Assembly: GCA_964638865.1 (NCBI GenBank)
Contig: CAZXBG010000025.1
Span: forward strand, 1-33,061
Direction of reading: 5' to 3'
Source of the DNA: UBA7236 sp964638865
GTDB taxonomy: Bacteria; Bacteroidota; Bacteroidia; Chitinophagales; BACL12
Length of the DNA stretch: 33,061 bases
Part shown: positions 15,554 to 23,988 of the stretch, piece by piece
How the letters are laid out: the number at the start of each line of letters is the position of its first letter
Numbering within the stretch: the stretch's first letter is position 1
The notes under the pieces: generated by a model
Seen by the model: the letters and a program-made list of their open reading frames with translations, nothing else
Told to the model about the DNA's origin: nothing
Databases searched by the model: none
Position numbers and translations under genes: made by a program

Positions 15554-16822
15554 ATGCACTTCATAATTCAGGGAGTAAAAATCATCGACCCAACCTCACC
15601 TTTTAATAAGTTAGTTAAAGATATTCGTATTGAACAAGGCCTGATTTCAGAGATTGGTGATGGATTATTCGCCTCCGGAAATCAAAAGGTCTATAATTTC
15701 AGTGGAAAATGTATTTCACCGGGGTGGATTGATATGCTCACAGCATTTGGTGATCCTGGCCATGAATACAAGGAAACGATACAAACTGGAATTCAGGCTG
15801 CACTTGCAGGAGGATTTACTTCTGTTTGTTTAATGCCAAATACAGAGCCGGCCTTACATTCTAAATCAGAAATTGAATACGTAATCAATAAAGCATCTTC
15901 AGAGCTTGCAAATATTTATCCCTATGGTGCAATTACAAAAAATAGGGAGGGAAAGGAATTAACGGAGATTTACGATATGCATCACGCAGGAGCAATTGCT
16001 TTTACCGATGCAGATTATGCAATTCGCGACGCCGGAATTCTTTTGCGCAGTTTATTATATGTAAAACCTTTTAATGGTGTTATCATTAATATACCAAGTG
16101 ATCATAAAATTGTAGGAAATGCAAATGTGAATGAGGGGAATATGAGTGTTCAATTGGGGATGTACGGAATTCCTGAAGTATTGGAAGAACTCATGGTGAT
16201 CCGCGATATTAAATTGGCGGAATACACAAATTCAAAAATTCACATTGGAATAATATCTTCCGCAACTTCATTACCTCATATTCGCGAAGCAAAAAATAAA
16301 GGAATACAGGTAACTGCAGGTGTGAGTGCCTATCAATTATACTTTGATGAAAATGAATTGCATGATTATAATACGCATTACAAAGTAAATCCTCCTCTCC
16401 GAACAAAACATGATATAGAACTTTTAAAACAAGCTGTTGCAGATGGAACAATTGATGTAATATGCAGTTTCCATTTACCGCACGAAAATGATGTAAAAGA
16501 TGTGGAATTTGAATATGCAGCTTTTGGTATGGGAAGTTTAGAAGCATGTTTTGGAGCAGCTTGTCTGATGATGGAAAACAAAATTTCAACGGAGGAGCTG
16601 ATCAATAAAATTGCAATCAATCCGAGAAATATTTTAAGTTTGGAAATCCCTTCGATAAACGAAAAAAATAAAGCAGAACTTACCATTTTTGATGAAAATT
16701 TAGAATGGATTTTCGAAAAAACAGATATCAGATCTCGTTCATTAAATTCCGGATTTATCGGAAGACCCATGAAAGGAAAAGCACTTGCCGTTATCAATAA
16801 AAATAAAATCAATATATTATAA
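15554..16822 (+). CDS. Dihydroorotase homologue lacking metal ligands (probable pseudoenzyme)
   Basis: 422 residues with the overall length and order of class I dihydroorotases: amidohydrolase start (IIDPTSPF), SPGWIDM, the family stretch GDPGHEYKETIQTG at 66-79, LMPNTEPALHSKSEIEYV, KVNPPLR and GSLEACFG. The catalytic positions are gone. The DxHxH metal site reads D60-M-L62-T-A64. The HxxHxS position reads H230-I-G-I233. The catalytic Asp of TDHAPH is F306 in CSFHLPH. The usual HxED and EVxPHHL segments read NIPSDH and GVSAYQL. It therefore should not hydrolyse dihydroorotate by the known mechanism. Non-catalytic homologues can scaffold aspartate transcarbamoylase; a role here with the membrane and glycosyltransferase genes is equally possible. 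It is often annotated pyrC by similarity. Confidence 0.88.
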   Translation: MHFIIQGVKIIDPTSPFNKLVKDIRIEQGLISEIGDGLFASGNQKVYNFSGKCISPGWIDMLTAFGDPGHEYKETIQTGIQAALAGGFTSVCLMPNTEPALHSKSEIEYVINKASSELANIYPYGAITKNREGKELTEIYDMHHAGAIAFTDADYAIRDAGILLRSLLYVKPFNGVIINIPSDHKIVGNANVNEGNMSVQLGMYGIPEVLEELMVIRDIKLAEYTNSKIHIGIISSATSLPHIREAKNKGIQVTAGVSAYQLYFDENELHDYNTHYKVNPPLRTKHDIELLKQAVADGTIDVICSFHLPHENDVKDVEFEYAAFGMGSLEACFGAACLMMENKISTEELINKIAINPRNILSLEIPSINEKNKAELTIFDENLEWIFEKTDIRSRSLNSGFIGRPMKGKALAVINKNKINIL

Positions 16823-16823
16823 T

Positions 16824-17363
16824 ATGGAAGTGCAGTCCATGGATGATCAGGTTGTTAGGAAATCGCGCAAACCAATTATTGTGCGCAATGCAATTTTATT
16901 TGTAATGTTGTTGATCGCAATAATGTTGGGAGCACATTTCGCCGGAGATGTTATACCAATTTCAACAACCCAAATTGCATTAATAGAGTATGTTTTATTG
17001 CTGTTTGCAGTTTTATTTACCCAATTGGAAGTTCGCGCAAAAATTTTTGACGGTTTAATGCCGTTTAATCGCGCATTCAGCACTGGTGTAATATTTGTAT
17101 TAATTGTGATGGCTACTTTTTCAGTTTTCACATTGATATTTTATTTGTTCATTGCACCGGAAATCCTAAGTGAAATGATCACAATTGCCGAAAACTCCTT
17201 AAAAAGTCAGGGATACACAGGGGAAGATTTGGAAGATAGAATGACCTTTACAAGAAGAATATTCACACCTTTTGGTATGTTTCTTATTTCATTGATAGGT
17301 TATTTATTTTTTGGTTTGATCATGTCATTGATAGCTTCTATCTTCACACAACGCACCAACTAA
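16824..17363 (+). CDS. DUF4199 family membrane protein
   Basis: 179 residues from ATG 16824, one base after the dihydroorotase stop; a longer frame from 16785 overlaps that gene by 38 bases and is rejected. Four hydrophobic segments are evident: NAILFVMLLIAIMLGAHFA (about 21-39), ALIEYVLLLFAVLFTQL (about 55-71), GVIFVLIVMATFSVFTLIFY (about 86-105) and FLISLIGYLFFGLIMSLIAS (about 153-172). The loop between helices 3 and 4 carries an acidic, Glu-rich stretch. Length and topology fit DUF4199, a Bacteroidota family of unknown function often found beside dihydroorotase and GT2 genes. Its stop abuts the next ATG directly, indicating tight co-translation. Confidence 0.8.
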   Translation: MEVQSMDDQVVRKSRKPIIVRNAILFVMLLIAIMLGAHFAGDVIPISTTQIALIEYVLLLFAVLFTQLEVRAKIFDGLMPFNRAFSTGVIFVLIVMATFSVFTLIFYLFIAPEILSEMITIAENSLKSQGYTGEDLEDRMTFTRRIFTPFGMFLISLIGYLFFGLIMSLIASIFTQRTN

Positions 17364-18320
17364 ATGCAGATATCCGTAATAATACCATTATTAAATGAAG
17401 AAGAAAGCCTTCCGGAATTAACGGCCTGGATTGAAAGGGTGATGCAGGAGTTTAATTATTCGTATGAAGTGATCTTTATTGATGATGGGAGCAGAGATAA
17501 TTCCTGGAATGTTATCACTGCATTACAGGAAAAAAATGCCAATATCAAGGGTATTAAATTTCGCAGAAATTATGGAAAATCAGCTGCATTAAATGAGGGA
17601 TTTGCACTTGCAGAAGGCGATGTTGTTATAACTATGGATGCTGATATGCAAGACAGTCCGGACGAAATTCCCGGTTTATATAAAATGATAGCGGAAGAAA
17701 AATACGATCTCGTGAGTGGATGGAAAAAAAGAAGACATGATCCTGTTTCAAAAACTATTCCCTCCAAATTTTTTAATTGGACCACTGCGCAAATAACCGG
17801 AATTAAATTGCATGATTTTAATTGTGGATTAAAGGCTTATAAAAAGGAGCTGGTAAAAAGCATAGAAGTTTACGGGGAAATGCATCGTTATATCCCACAG
17901 ATTGCAAAAACAGCCGGATTCTATAAAATAGGGGAGAAGATAGTAGAACACAGAGCAAGAAAATACGGAACTTCAAAATTTGGTTGGGAAAGATTTATGA
18001 AAGGGTTTTTAGATCTCACCTCTATTATGTTTGTTTCTAAATTTGGTAAAAAACCAATGCATTTATTTGGCACTATGGGATTTTTATCTTTTTTGGTGGG
18101 AGGTTTCATAACCATTTGGTTGATTATTGATAAGATCATGAAAATGAATTCTGGTGAAAAATTCAGGCAAGTAACCGATCAACCATTATTTTATATTGCA
18201 TTGATCGCAATAATTGTTGGAGTACAACTATTTGTTGCCGGATTTTTAGGAGAGCTCATTTCACGTAATTCACCAAACAGAAACGATTATCAGGTGGATA
18301 AAAGAGTGGGTATAAAATGA
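17364..18320 (+). CDS. GT2 glycosyltransferase, polyprenyl-phosphate sugar transferase type
   Basis: 318 residues. The GT2 catalytic domain has the N-terminal VIIPLLNEEESLPEL, the nucleotide-binding VIFIDDGSRDNSW, FRRNYGKSAALNEGF, and the metal-binding VITMDADMQDSPDEIPG. KKRRHDPVSKTIPSKFFN and HRARKYGTSKFGW match the DPM1/GtrB subgroup, which loads hexoses onto undecaprenyl phosphate at the cytoplasmic face of the membrane. Two C-terminal transmembrane helices follow (about 234-255 and 271-292), also typical of GtrB-like enzymes. The donor sugar cannot be read from sequence. It starts on the base after the DUF4199 stop and overlaps the following GT4 gene by four bases (ATGA). Confidence 0.9.
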   Translation: MQISVIIPLLNEEESLPELTAWIERVMQEFNYSYEVIFIDDGSRDNSWNVITALQEKNANIKGIKFRRNYGKSAALNEGFALAEGDVVITMDADMQDSPDEIPGLYKMIAEEKYDLVSGWKKRRHDPVSKTIPSKFFNWTTAQITGIKLHDFNCGLKAYKKELVKSIEVYGEMHRYIPQIAKTAGFYKIGEKIVEHRARKYGTSKFGWERFMKGFLDLTSIMFVSKFGKKPMHLFGTMGFLSFLVGGFITIWLIIDKIMKMNSGEKFRQVTDQPLFYIALIAIIVGVQLFVAGFLGELISRNSPNRNDYQVDKRVGIK

Positions 18321-19441
18321 AAATTGTTCTGCTCGGAACAGCCTGGCCTTATCGCGGTGGTCTGGCATCTTTTAATGAACGATTAATACAGGAATTTTCT
18401 GTTCAGGGACATGAAACGCAGATCATCACTTTCACTTTACAATATCCTTCCATTCTATTTCCCGGCAAAACACAATACTCAGAATCTCCCGCACCGGTTG
18501 ATATTAATATCAGAAGAAAAGTAAATTCAGTTAATCCTTTTAACTGGCGTATGGTAGGAAAAGAAATTAAAGAAATTGCCCCCGATATTCTTATCATTAA
18601 ATACTGGATGCCTTTTATGGCACCTTGTTTTGGAACTATTGCAAGTATAGCTAAAACAAATAAAAAAACGAAGGTCATATGTATTGCAGATAATATTATT
18701 CCGCACGAGCAAAAATTTTACGACCGTTCATTCACACGATTTTTTATTAAGAATGTAGATGCCTTTGTAGTGATGAGCGATAGCGTATTAAAGGATCTTG
18801 CACAATTTAACAGGAGTAAATTGAGAGCAAAAAATCCACATCCGCTTTTTGATAATTTTGGGGAAAGGGTTTCTAAAGAAGTTGCTTGCTCAAAATTAAA
18901 ACTTGATGCATCAAAAAAGTACATTTTATTTTTTGGGTTTATTCGTGCTTATAAAGGTCTTGATCTGTTATTAAAAGCATTTGCCAATCAACGTTTAAAG
19001 GAACTCGGAATTGAATTGATTATTGCAGGCGAATACTATGAGGATGAAAAACCTTACACGCAATTAATGCGTGATCTTCAGATAACAGATCGTGTTCATT
19101 CATTTCCTAAATTTATCGCTGATGAAGAAGTGAAAAATTATTTTTGTACGGCAGATATAGTAGTGCAACCTTATAAACATGCTACTCAAAGCGGTGTAAC
19201 GCAAATTGCTTATCATTTTGAAGTGCCAATGATAGTTACAAATGTTGGCGGATTAAGTGAGTTAGTAGCTGATCAACAAGTAGGATATGTGGTCGACGTG
19301 GATGTAAATAAAATTGCGGATGCTATTTTTGATTTTTTTTCTGCTGATAAAAAGGAGTTTTTCCTCTCAAATTTGCGCGAAGAAAAAAAACGTTTTGGCT
19401 GGGACAGAATGGTTAAAACTATTATTGATGTTGCTAAGTGA
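18317..19441 (+). CDS. GT4-family glycosyltransferase
   Basis: 374 residues of GT-B fold. The N-terminal donor-side loop is LLGTAWPYRGGLASFNERL. The C-terminal half has the hallmark strand ILFFGFIRAYKGLDLLLKAF, the hinge HSFPKFIADEEVKNYF, and the donor-binding end VVQPYKHATQSGVTQIAYHF followed by VGGLSELV, in which an E-x7-E motif is reduced. No membrane helix, so it is probably peripheral to the inner membrane. ATG overlaps the GT2 stop (ATGA), so translation is coupled. It probably completes a sugar transfer pathway for an envelope polysaccharide or glycolipid begun by the GT2 enzyme. The acceptor is unknown. It is the last gene of the operon; the next gene is convergent, four bases away. 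Confidence 0.9.
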   Translation: MKIVLLGTAWPYRGGLASFNERLIQEFSVQGHETQIITFTLQYPSILFPGKTQYSESPAPVDINIRRKVNSVNPFNWRMVGKEIKEIAPDILIIKYWMPFMAPCFGTIASIAKTNKKTKVICIADNIIPHEQKFYDRSFTRFFIKNVDAFVVMSDSVLKDLAQFNRSKLRAKNPHPLFDNFGERVSKEVACSKLKLDASKKYILFFGFIRAYKGLDLLLKAFANQRLKELGIELIIAGEYYEDEKPYTQLMRDLQITDRVHSFPKFIADEEVKNYFCTADIVVQPYKHATQSGVTQIAYHFEVPMIVTNVGGLSELVADQQVGYVVDVDVNKIADAIFDFFSADKKEFFLSNLREEKKRFGWDRMVKTIIDVAK

Positions 19442-19445
19442 CATT

Positions 19446-20756
19446 TTATGTGCGAATTACTTTTCGCATCAGGTAATACAAGGGCAATCCTCCAATGAAA
19501 ATTAAAAATCCATAAAGTGCAGTTGTGCTGTCGTCAATTATTGTATTATAAGTTACAAATAAAAGTGTTACTATAAAAAGTAACGGAACAATTGGATACA
19601 ATTTCATTTTAAAATCGCGGTAATCACTATTCGACTTCCTGCGTAAAATAAAAATGGCAGCAGCAGCACTTGCAAGACTTATGCTATCAATAAATAAAAC
19701 ATAGTTTACAATATTCTCAAAACTTCCGAGTAAAAATACCGAGGTTATCATTATACTAATAAAAAATGTCAACCCGAATTCCTGTACTTGCGTTTTTGTA
19801 TTCACTTTTTTAAATAATGGGGGAAGAATTTTATCCTCCGCCATTGCATAATAAACTCTGGGATTGCTCATAACGGAAGTGTTCAAAAATCCAAGAACAG
19901 AGGTGAACAATACAATAGAAATTATGGTGCCCCCAATAGGACCAAGAAAAGCCTGTGCAAGGTCTTTTGCTATTAAGGGCGAATTTTGCATTTGCTCGAA
20001 TCCCAAAACTTTAACATAAGCAAAATTGAGGCAGAGATATAAAAAAATAACAATACCAATCCCTGTAAATATTGCTCGCGGAATAGTGCGTTTTGCATTT
20101 TCAACATCTGCCCCAAAATTTACTGTTTGCTGGTATCCACCGTAAGTAAAAAATATGGAAATAAGACTAATACCAAACGCCTGAATATAATTTATTTCAC
20201 CTATTGTATTTTGCACTGTTGATTCTTCAGCGTGTTTTCCGAAAATGGCAAAACAAAACACAAGAATCATAACGATCTTCAGCACGCTCAAAATATTTTG
20301 AGTTCTTGCACCCATTTTTATTCCTGCAAAATTTATAGCAAATAACAACGTGATTATACTTACTGCTATGATTTTAATTATTGTATCCGGATTTGCTGCT
20401 GTGGGAAATAATACTGGAGTAATATATTCTGCACCAATTATTGCAACACCTGCGCTGCTTCCGGCATTAATAATCACCTGACTCCAATTCAACATAAATG
20501 CGAACGCCGGATGATAGGCGTAGGAAAATATTTTGTAATATCCTCCCGCAGCAGGTAAACGTGCTCCAATTTCAGCAAAGGTAAGTGCACCGCAAATGGA
20601 AATAATTCCTCCAAATATCCAGACAGCAAAAAATATAATTTCATTCCCCGATTTCTCCGCAACTAATGCCGGTGTCCTAAATATCCCAACACCAATAACC
20701 AAACTCACCACTATCATGGTAAGGTCGAATTGTTTGAGTTTAGGTTGAATGGACAT
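19446..20756 (-). CDS. APC-family amino-acid permease
   Basis: 436 residues with about 12 hydrophobic segments. The first helix carries the broken-helix substrate motif VIGVGIFRTPAL typical of the APC superfamily. The second includes CGALTFAEIGARLPAAGGYY, the conserved cytoplasmic loop of LAT- and APA-type transporters. Later landmarks are FTYGGYQQTVNFGADVENAKRTIPRAI and NPRVYYAMAEDKILP (read in shorter pieces). It should import or exchange amino acids across the inner membrane; the substrate cannot be told. It overlaps no neighbour but ends only four bases from the convergent GT4 gene with no obvious terminator between them. Upstream lies a 259-base spacer with tandem 7-mers. Confidence 0.9.
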   Translation of the reverse strand: MSIQPKLKQFDLTMIVVSLVIGVGIFRTPALVAEKSGNEIIFFAVWIFGGIISICGALTFAEIGARLPAAGGYYKIFSYAYHPAFAFMLNWSQVIINAGSSAGVAIIGAEYITPVLFPTAANPDTIIKIIAVSIITLLFAINFAGIKMGARTQNILSVLKIVMILVFCFAIFGKHAEESTVQNTIGEINYIQAFGISLISIFFTYGGYQQTVNFGADVENAKRTIPRAIFTGIGIVIFLYLCLNFAYVKVLGFEQMQNSPLIAKDLAQAFLGPIGGTIISIVLFTSVLGFLNTSVMSNPRVYYAMAEDKILPPLFKKVNTKTQVQEFGLTFFISIMITSVFLLGSFENIVNYVLFIDSISLASAAAAIFILRRKSNSDYRDFKMKLYPIVPLLFIVTLLFVTYNTIIDDSTTALYGFLIFIGGLPLYYLMRKVIRT

Positions 20757-20785
20757 GGGAGTAAATGTAGGAAGAAAAGTTAAAA

Positions 20786-20813
20786 ATGAGTAATGAGTAA
20801 TGAGTTATGAGTG
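20786..20813 (+). repeat. Four tandem 7-mers, ATGAGTA type
   Basis: Units ATGAGTA, ATGAGTA, ATGAGTT and ATGAGTG run head to tail upstream of the APC permease gene. The same motif recurs at 20921 and 32985. Confidence 0.85.
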
Positions 20814-20920
20814 GATTACTGCATGGATTGAAGAATATGTTTTTTGTAGGAAAATTAAAGTAATAAATAGGAGTACATGACTCAATTACAAAAATCGCAT
20901 TGCCCATTAATTTATAAATA

Positions 20921-20941
20921 ATGAGTGATGAGTGATGAGAT
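20921..20941 (+). repeat. Three tandem 7-mers, ATGAGTG type
   Basis: ATGAGTG, ATGAGTG and ATGAGAT, in the same spacer as the 20786 tract and in the same orientation, about 107 bases from its end. Confidence 0.8.
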
Positions 20942-20970
20942 GAACGATCAGTTCAATTTCAAGTACACAT

Positions 20971-21009
20971 TCTCAATTCTCAATTATTTTTGGCTGTTTA
21001 ATTCTCAAT
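20971..21009 (+). repeat. TCTCAAT 7-mers
   Basis: TCTCAAT occurs twice in tandem at 20971-20984 and once more at 21003-21009, separated by a T-rich stretch. It is a second 7-mer sequence in the same spacer, just downstream (plus sense) of the ATGAGTG tract and next to the 3' end of icd. Confidence 0.65.
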
Positions 21010-21015
21010 TCCCCT

Positions 21016-22317
21016 TCACATATTTCGAATGATCTCATCTCCAAACTCACTGCATTTCAGCAATGTAGCACCATCCATTAAACGATGAAAATCATAGGTT
21101 ACGCGTTTATTTGTTATGGCTTGTTCCATACCTTTTAAAATAAGATCATTTGCTTCTTGCCATCCCATATATTCTAACATCATACATCCACTTAAAATTA
21201 CAGAGCCTGGATTTACTTTATCCTGATCTGCATATTTTGGCGCGGTGCCATGTGTTGCTTCAAAAATTGCGTGTCCGGTAATATAATTAATATTTGCACC
21301 CGGAGCAATTCCAATTCCTCCAACCTGAGCGGCAAGAGCATCGCTTAAATAATCACCATTTAAATTTAATGTTGCAATTACATCAAAATCTTCCGGTCTT
21401 GTTAAAACTTGTTGCAAAGTAATATCGGCAATAGCATCTTTAATAATAATTCCTGCACCCGGTTTTCCTTCCGGAATAATATGCCATGGTCCACCATCCA
21501 ATGGAACAGCGCCAAACATTTCTCTGGCCACCTGATAACCCCAATCGCGAAATGCACCTTCGGTGTATTTCATGATATTGCCTTTGTGTACTATAGTAAC
21601 CGTTTTCTGTTTGAATTTTATTGCATAATCAATTGCTGAATAAATCAAACGTTCACTTCCTAAAAAACTCACAGGTTTAATTCCAACACCCACCATTGTT
21701 TCCACATCTCTGTGAGGTGCTCCTACGCTTTCCAACTGCTTTTGCCAATCTTCTGATTTTTCTTTATTGCCAAAACGTATTTTTTCAAATTCTTTAGGCG
21801 CATTTTCCTCTAACCAAACTAAAAATTTAGAAGCCAGATCTCCATTTGCCTGCCAGTCGATACCGGTATAAATATCTTCCGTATTTTCTCTGAAAATTAC
21901 CATACTTACTAATTCAGGATGTTTTACGGGTGAGGGAACACCGGTAAAATATCTTACCGGGCGCAAACAAACATATAGATCGAGAATTTGGCGAAGCGCT
22001 ACGTTTAATGAACGCATTCCTCCTCCTACCGGAGTGGTAAGCGGACCTTTAATTCCAACTAAAAACTCTCTGAAAGCCTCAAGTGTTGCATCAGGAAGCC
22101 AATTTTGGGTTTGGTTAAAAGCTTTTTCACCTGCAAGAACTTCCATCCATTCTATTTTGCGTTTTCCACCATAAGCTTTTTCCACTGCAGCATCAAATAC
22201 TCGTACTGATGCATTCCAGATATCAGGACCTGTTCCATCTCCCACAATAAAAGGTATAACCGGATTGTCCGGTACTGTTAATATTCCGTTCTGAATTGTA
22301 ATTTTTTGACCTGCCAT
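21016..22317 (-). CDS. icd: Isocitrate dehydrogenase (NADP-dependent), TCA cycle
   Basis: 433 residues from ATG 22317 (MAGQKITIQNG). A frame-compatible TTG at 22365 lies within the -7 promoter box and would add 16 residues, so it is rejected. The enzyme oxidatively decarboxylates isocitrate to 2-oxoglutarate. Landmarks of the Icd family: PVIPFIVGDGTGPDIW, LTTPVGGGMRSLNVALRQ (isocitrate phosphate loop with the regulatory Ser), LYVCLRPVRYFTGVPSPV, FRENTEDIYTGIDW, VTIVHKGNIMKYTEGAFRDW, and ANINYITGHAIFEATHGTAP near the cofactor site. Length matches the homodimeric E. coli type. NADP preference is assumed from the family, not shown. It is divergent from the second APC permease. Confidence 0.95.
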   Translation of the reverse strand: MAGQKITIQNGILTVPDNPVIPFIVGDGTGPDIWNASVRVFDAAVEKAYGGKRKIEWMEVLAGEKAFNQTQNWLPDATLEAFREFLVGIKGPLTTPVGGGMRSLNVALRQILDLYVCLRPVRYFTGVPSPVKHPELVSMVIFRENTEDIYTGIDWQANGDLASKFLVWLEENAPKEFEKIRFGNKEKSEDWQKQLESVGAPHRDVETMVGVGIKPVSFLGSERLIYSAIDYAIKFKQKTVTIVHKGNIMKYTEGAFRDWGYQVAREMFGAVPLDGGPWHIIPEGKPGAGIIIKDAIADITLQQVLTRPEDFDVIATLNLNGDYLSDALAAQVGGIGIAPGANINYITGHAIFEATHGTAPKYADQDKVNPGSVILSGCMMLEYMGWQEANDLILKGMEQAITNKRVTYDFHRLMDGATLLKCSEFGDEIIRNM

Positions 22318-22362
22318 TCTGATTTTATTTTTTATAGTCCGCCTTTGTTGGCTTACAGGCTG

Positions 22363-22370
22363 CAAAGGTA
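22363..22370 (-). promoter_or_regulatory. -7 promoter box for icd
   Basis: On the minus strand TACCTTTG followed by C is a consensus TAnnTTTG box. About 20 bases upstream only a weak TTGTTCC replaces the -33 element. Expected transcription start near 22356, leader about 40 bases to ATG 22317. Confidence 0.6.
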
Positions 22371-22426
22371 ATTAATCCAATTGCAGATTGCGGAACAACA
22401 ATAATATTTTTTTGTAATGTTACACG

Positions 22427-23839
22427 ATGAATACAAAACCACAACTTAATCGGGCACTTGGGCTGTCTACTGCTATTCTTTTAGTAATAAGCTCTATGAT
22501 AGGTTCTGGAGTATTTAAAAAGATAGCTCCTATGAGTGCTACCCTAATGGACAATAATTTAATACTACTAGCATGGGTGCTGGCCGGTGTGGTATCAATG
22601 TTTGGTGTTTTCAGTTATTCGGGATTGGCATCCTTAACCGAAGAAGGTGGCGGACAATTTGAATATTTCAGAATAATTTATGGAAAGTTTTTTGCTTTTT
22701 TATTCGGATGGACCTGTTTTTTTGTAATTCAATCTGCTTCCATATCCTCCATCGCTTTTGTTTTTTCAGAATCTGTAAATAATTTATTTAATTTCAAAAA
22801 TCCAACAGAGGGATGGAAAGAAGTATCTATTTTCAATTATATATTTCCATTTCAAAATTCAGGCGTAAAAATATTTGCAATATTGGCAATAGTAATTTTA
22901 ACCATCATAAATTATTTTGGTGTAAAAAAAGGAGGATTGCTAAACGATATATTTTCCTATACTAAAATTGGAGGAATATTATTTCTCATAGTGGTCGGTT
23001 TTTTGTTGGGAGGTGATGCAGGTGCCGATGATGCAGCAACAAATCCAATTATCAAACCAGAAGATTTTAATCTTATTTCCGCAATGTTCACAGCAATGCT
23101 TATGGCTTTTTGGGCATATGATGGATGGATAAATCTTGCGTATATTGGCGGTGAGGTGAAAAACCCTAAAAAAAATATTCCTATTGCAATTATTGGTGGA
23201 ACTGCCATTGTTATGATCATTTATGTGGTAGTAAATTATGTATATATGCGTGTTATGCCGATAAATAATTTTATTGAAATTAATAACGCCGGAAATCAGA
23301 TCGCTGCTGCTGAAGTTGCTAGAGAAATTTTACCGGGAATAGGATTTACTATTATTTCCATTTTGATCATGATATGTACATTTGGTGCTACCAATGCAAG
23401 TTTAATGAGCTCACCAAGAATTTATCACAGAATGGCAACGCAAAAATTATTTTTTAAAAGTTTCGGAAAAGTACATCCTAAATATCACACTCCGCATATC
23501 TCACTTTTTTTTCAAATGGTATGGTGTAGTGTTTTGGTTATTTCAGGAACCTTCGACCAACTTACCGACATGCTTATTTTCGCATCTTTTATTTTTTATG
23601 GCGCCGGTGCATTGGGTTTGATCATTATGAAGAGGAAAGGTAAGATCACAGCTAAAGTGTTTGGTTATCCTTATGTTCCGGCCATTTTTGTTTTGTTTTG
23701 TATTTGTCTCACAATAAATAATGTGATAACAGCTCCTGAACTAAGTTTAACCGGTTTAAGTTTTTTTCTGATAGGAATTCCGGTTTATTTTTATTTGAAA
23801 AAACAATATGCTAATAACAAGAATGAAACTACAGAGTAA
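22427..23839 (+). CDS. APC-family amino-acid permease (second copy)
   Basis: 470 residues with about 12 transmembrane helices. The first helix holds the APC substrate motif VISSMIGSGVFKKIAPM. The first cytoplasmic loop is FSYSGLASLTEEGGGQFEYF, in which the acidic residues differ from the other permease (GYYKIF there). MAFWAYDGWINLAYIGGEVKNP and LMSSPRIYHRMATQKLF are further LAT-like landmarks. An inserted acidic loop (GGDAGADDAATNPIIKPEDF) lies between helices 5 and 6. The two permeases in this window are clearly different paralogues, so they probably carry different amino acids. It is divergent from icd with 109 bases between the starts. A clean terminator follows. Confidence 0.9.
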   Translation: MNTKPQLNRALGLSTAILLVISSMIGSGVFKKIAPMSATLMDNNLILLAWVLAGVVSMFGVFSYSGLASLTEEGGGQFEYFRIIYGKFFAFLFGWTCFFVIQSASISSIAFVFSESVNNLFNFKNPTEGWKEVSIFNYIFPFQNSGVKIFAILAIVILTIINYFGVKKGGLLNDIFSYTKIGGILFLIVVGFLLGGDAGADDAATNPIIKPEDFNLISAMFTAMLMAFWAYDGWINLAYIGGEVKNPKKNIPIAIIGGTAIVMIIYVVVNYVYMRVMPINNFIEINNAGNQIAAAEVAREILPGIGFTIISILIMICTFGATNASLMSSPRIYHRMATQKLFFKSFGKVHPKYHTPHISLFFQMVWCSVLVISGTFDQLTDMLIFASFIFYGAGALGLIIMKRKGKITAKVFGYPYVPAIFVLFCICLTINNVITAPELSLTGLSFFLIGIPVYFYLKKQYANNKNETTE

Positions 23840-23846
23840 CTAAATT

Positions 23847-23882
23847 AAAAAAACCAACAGCAATTAAACTCTTGGTTTTTTT
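23847..23882. terminator. Terminator after the second permease
   Basis: AAAAAAACCAA (23847-23857) pairs perfectly with TTGGTTTTTTT (23872-23882) across a 14-base loop. The T run on the right serves the plus-strand gene. Confidence 0.8.
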
Positions 23883-23915
23883 ACATTTCGGAAAATGTTA
23901 CCTTACCATTTCCCT

Positions 23916-23953
23916 AAAAAAAGAAAGGGGGCCAAAGTGGACACCCTTTTCTT
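23916..23953 (-). terminator. Terminator of the coiled-coil lipoprotein gene
   Basis: On the minus strand AAGAAAAGGG (23953-23944) pairs with CCCTTTCTT (23929-23921) with one bulged base and is followed by TTTTT (23920-23916). It lies 36 bases past the stop of the gene ending at 23989. Confidence 0.7.
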
Positions 23954-23988
23954 AGATAATACTTCTCTTACAGCCATTATTAGAAGTA

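Noticed and set aside
20786..20941. Possible CRISPR array from the ATGAGT repeats
   Set aside because: The repeat is only seven bases and is strictly tandem, with no spacers and no cas genes in the window.
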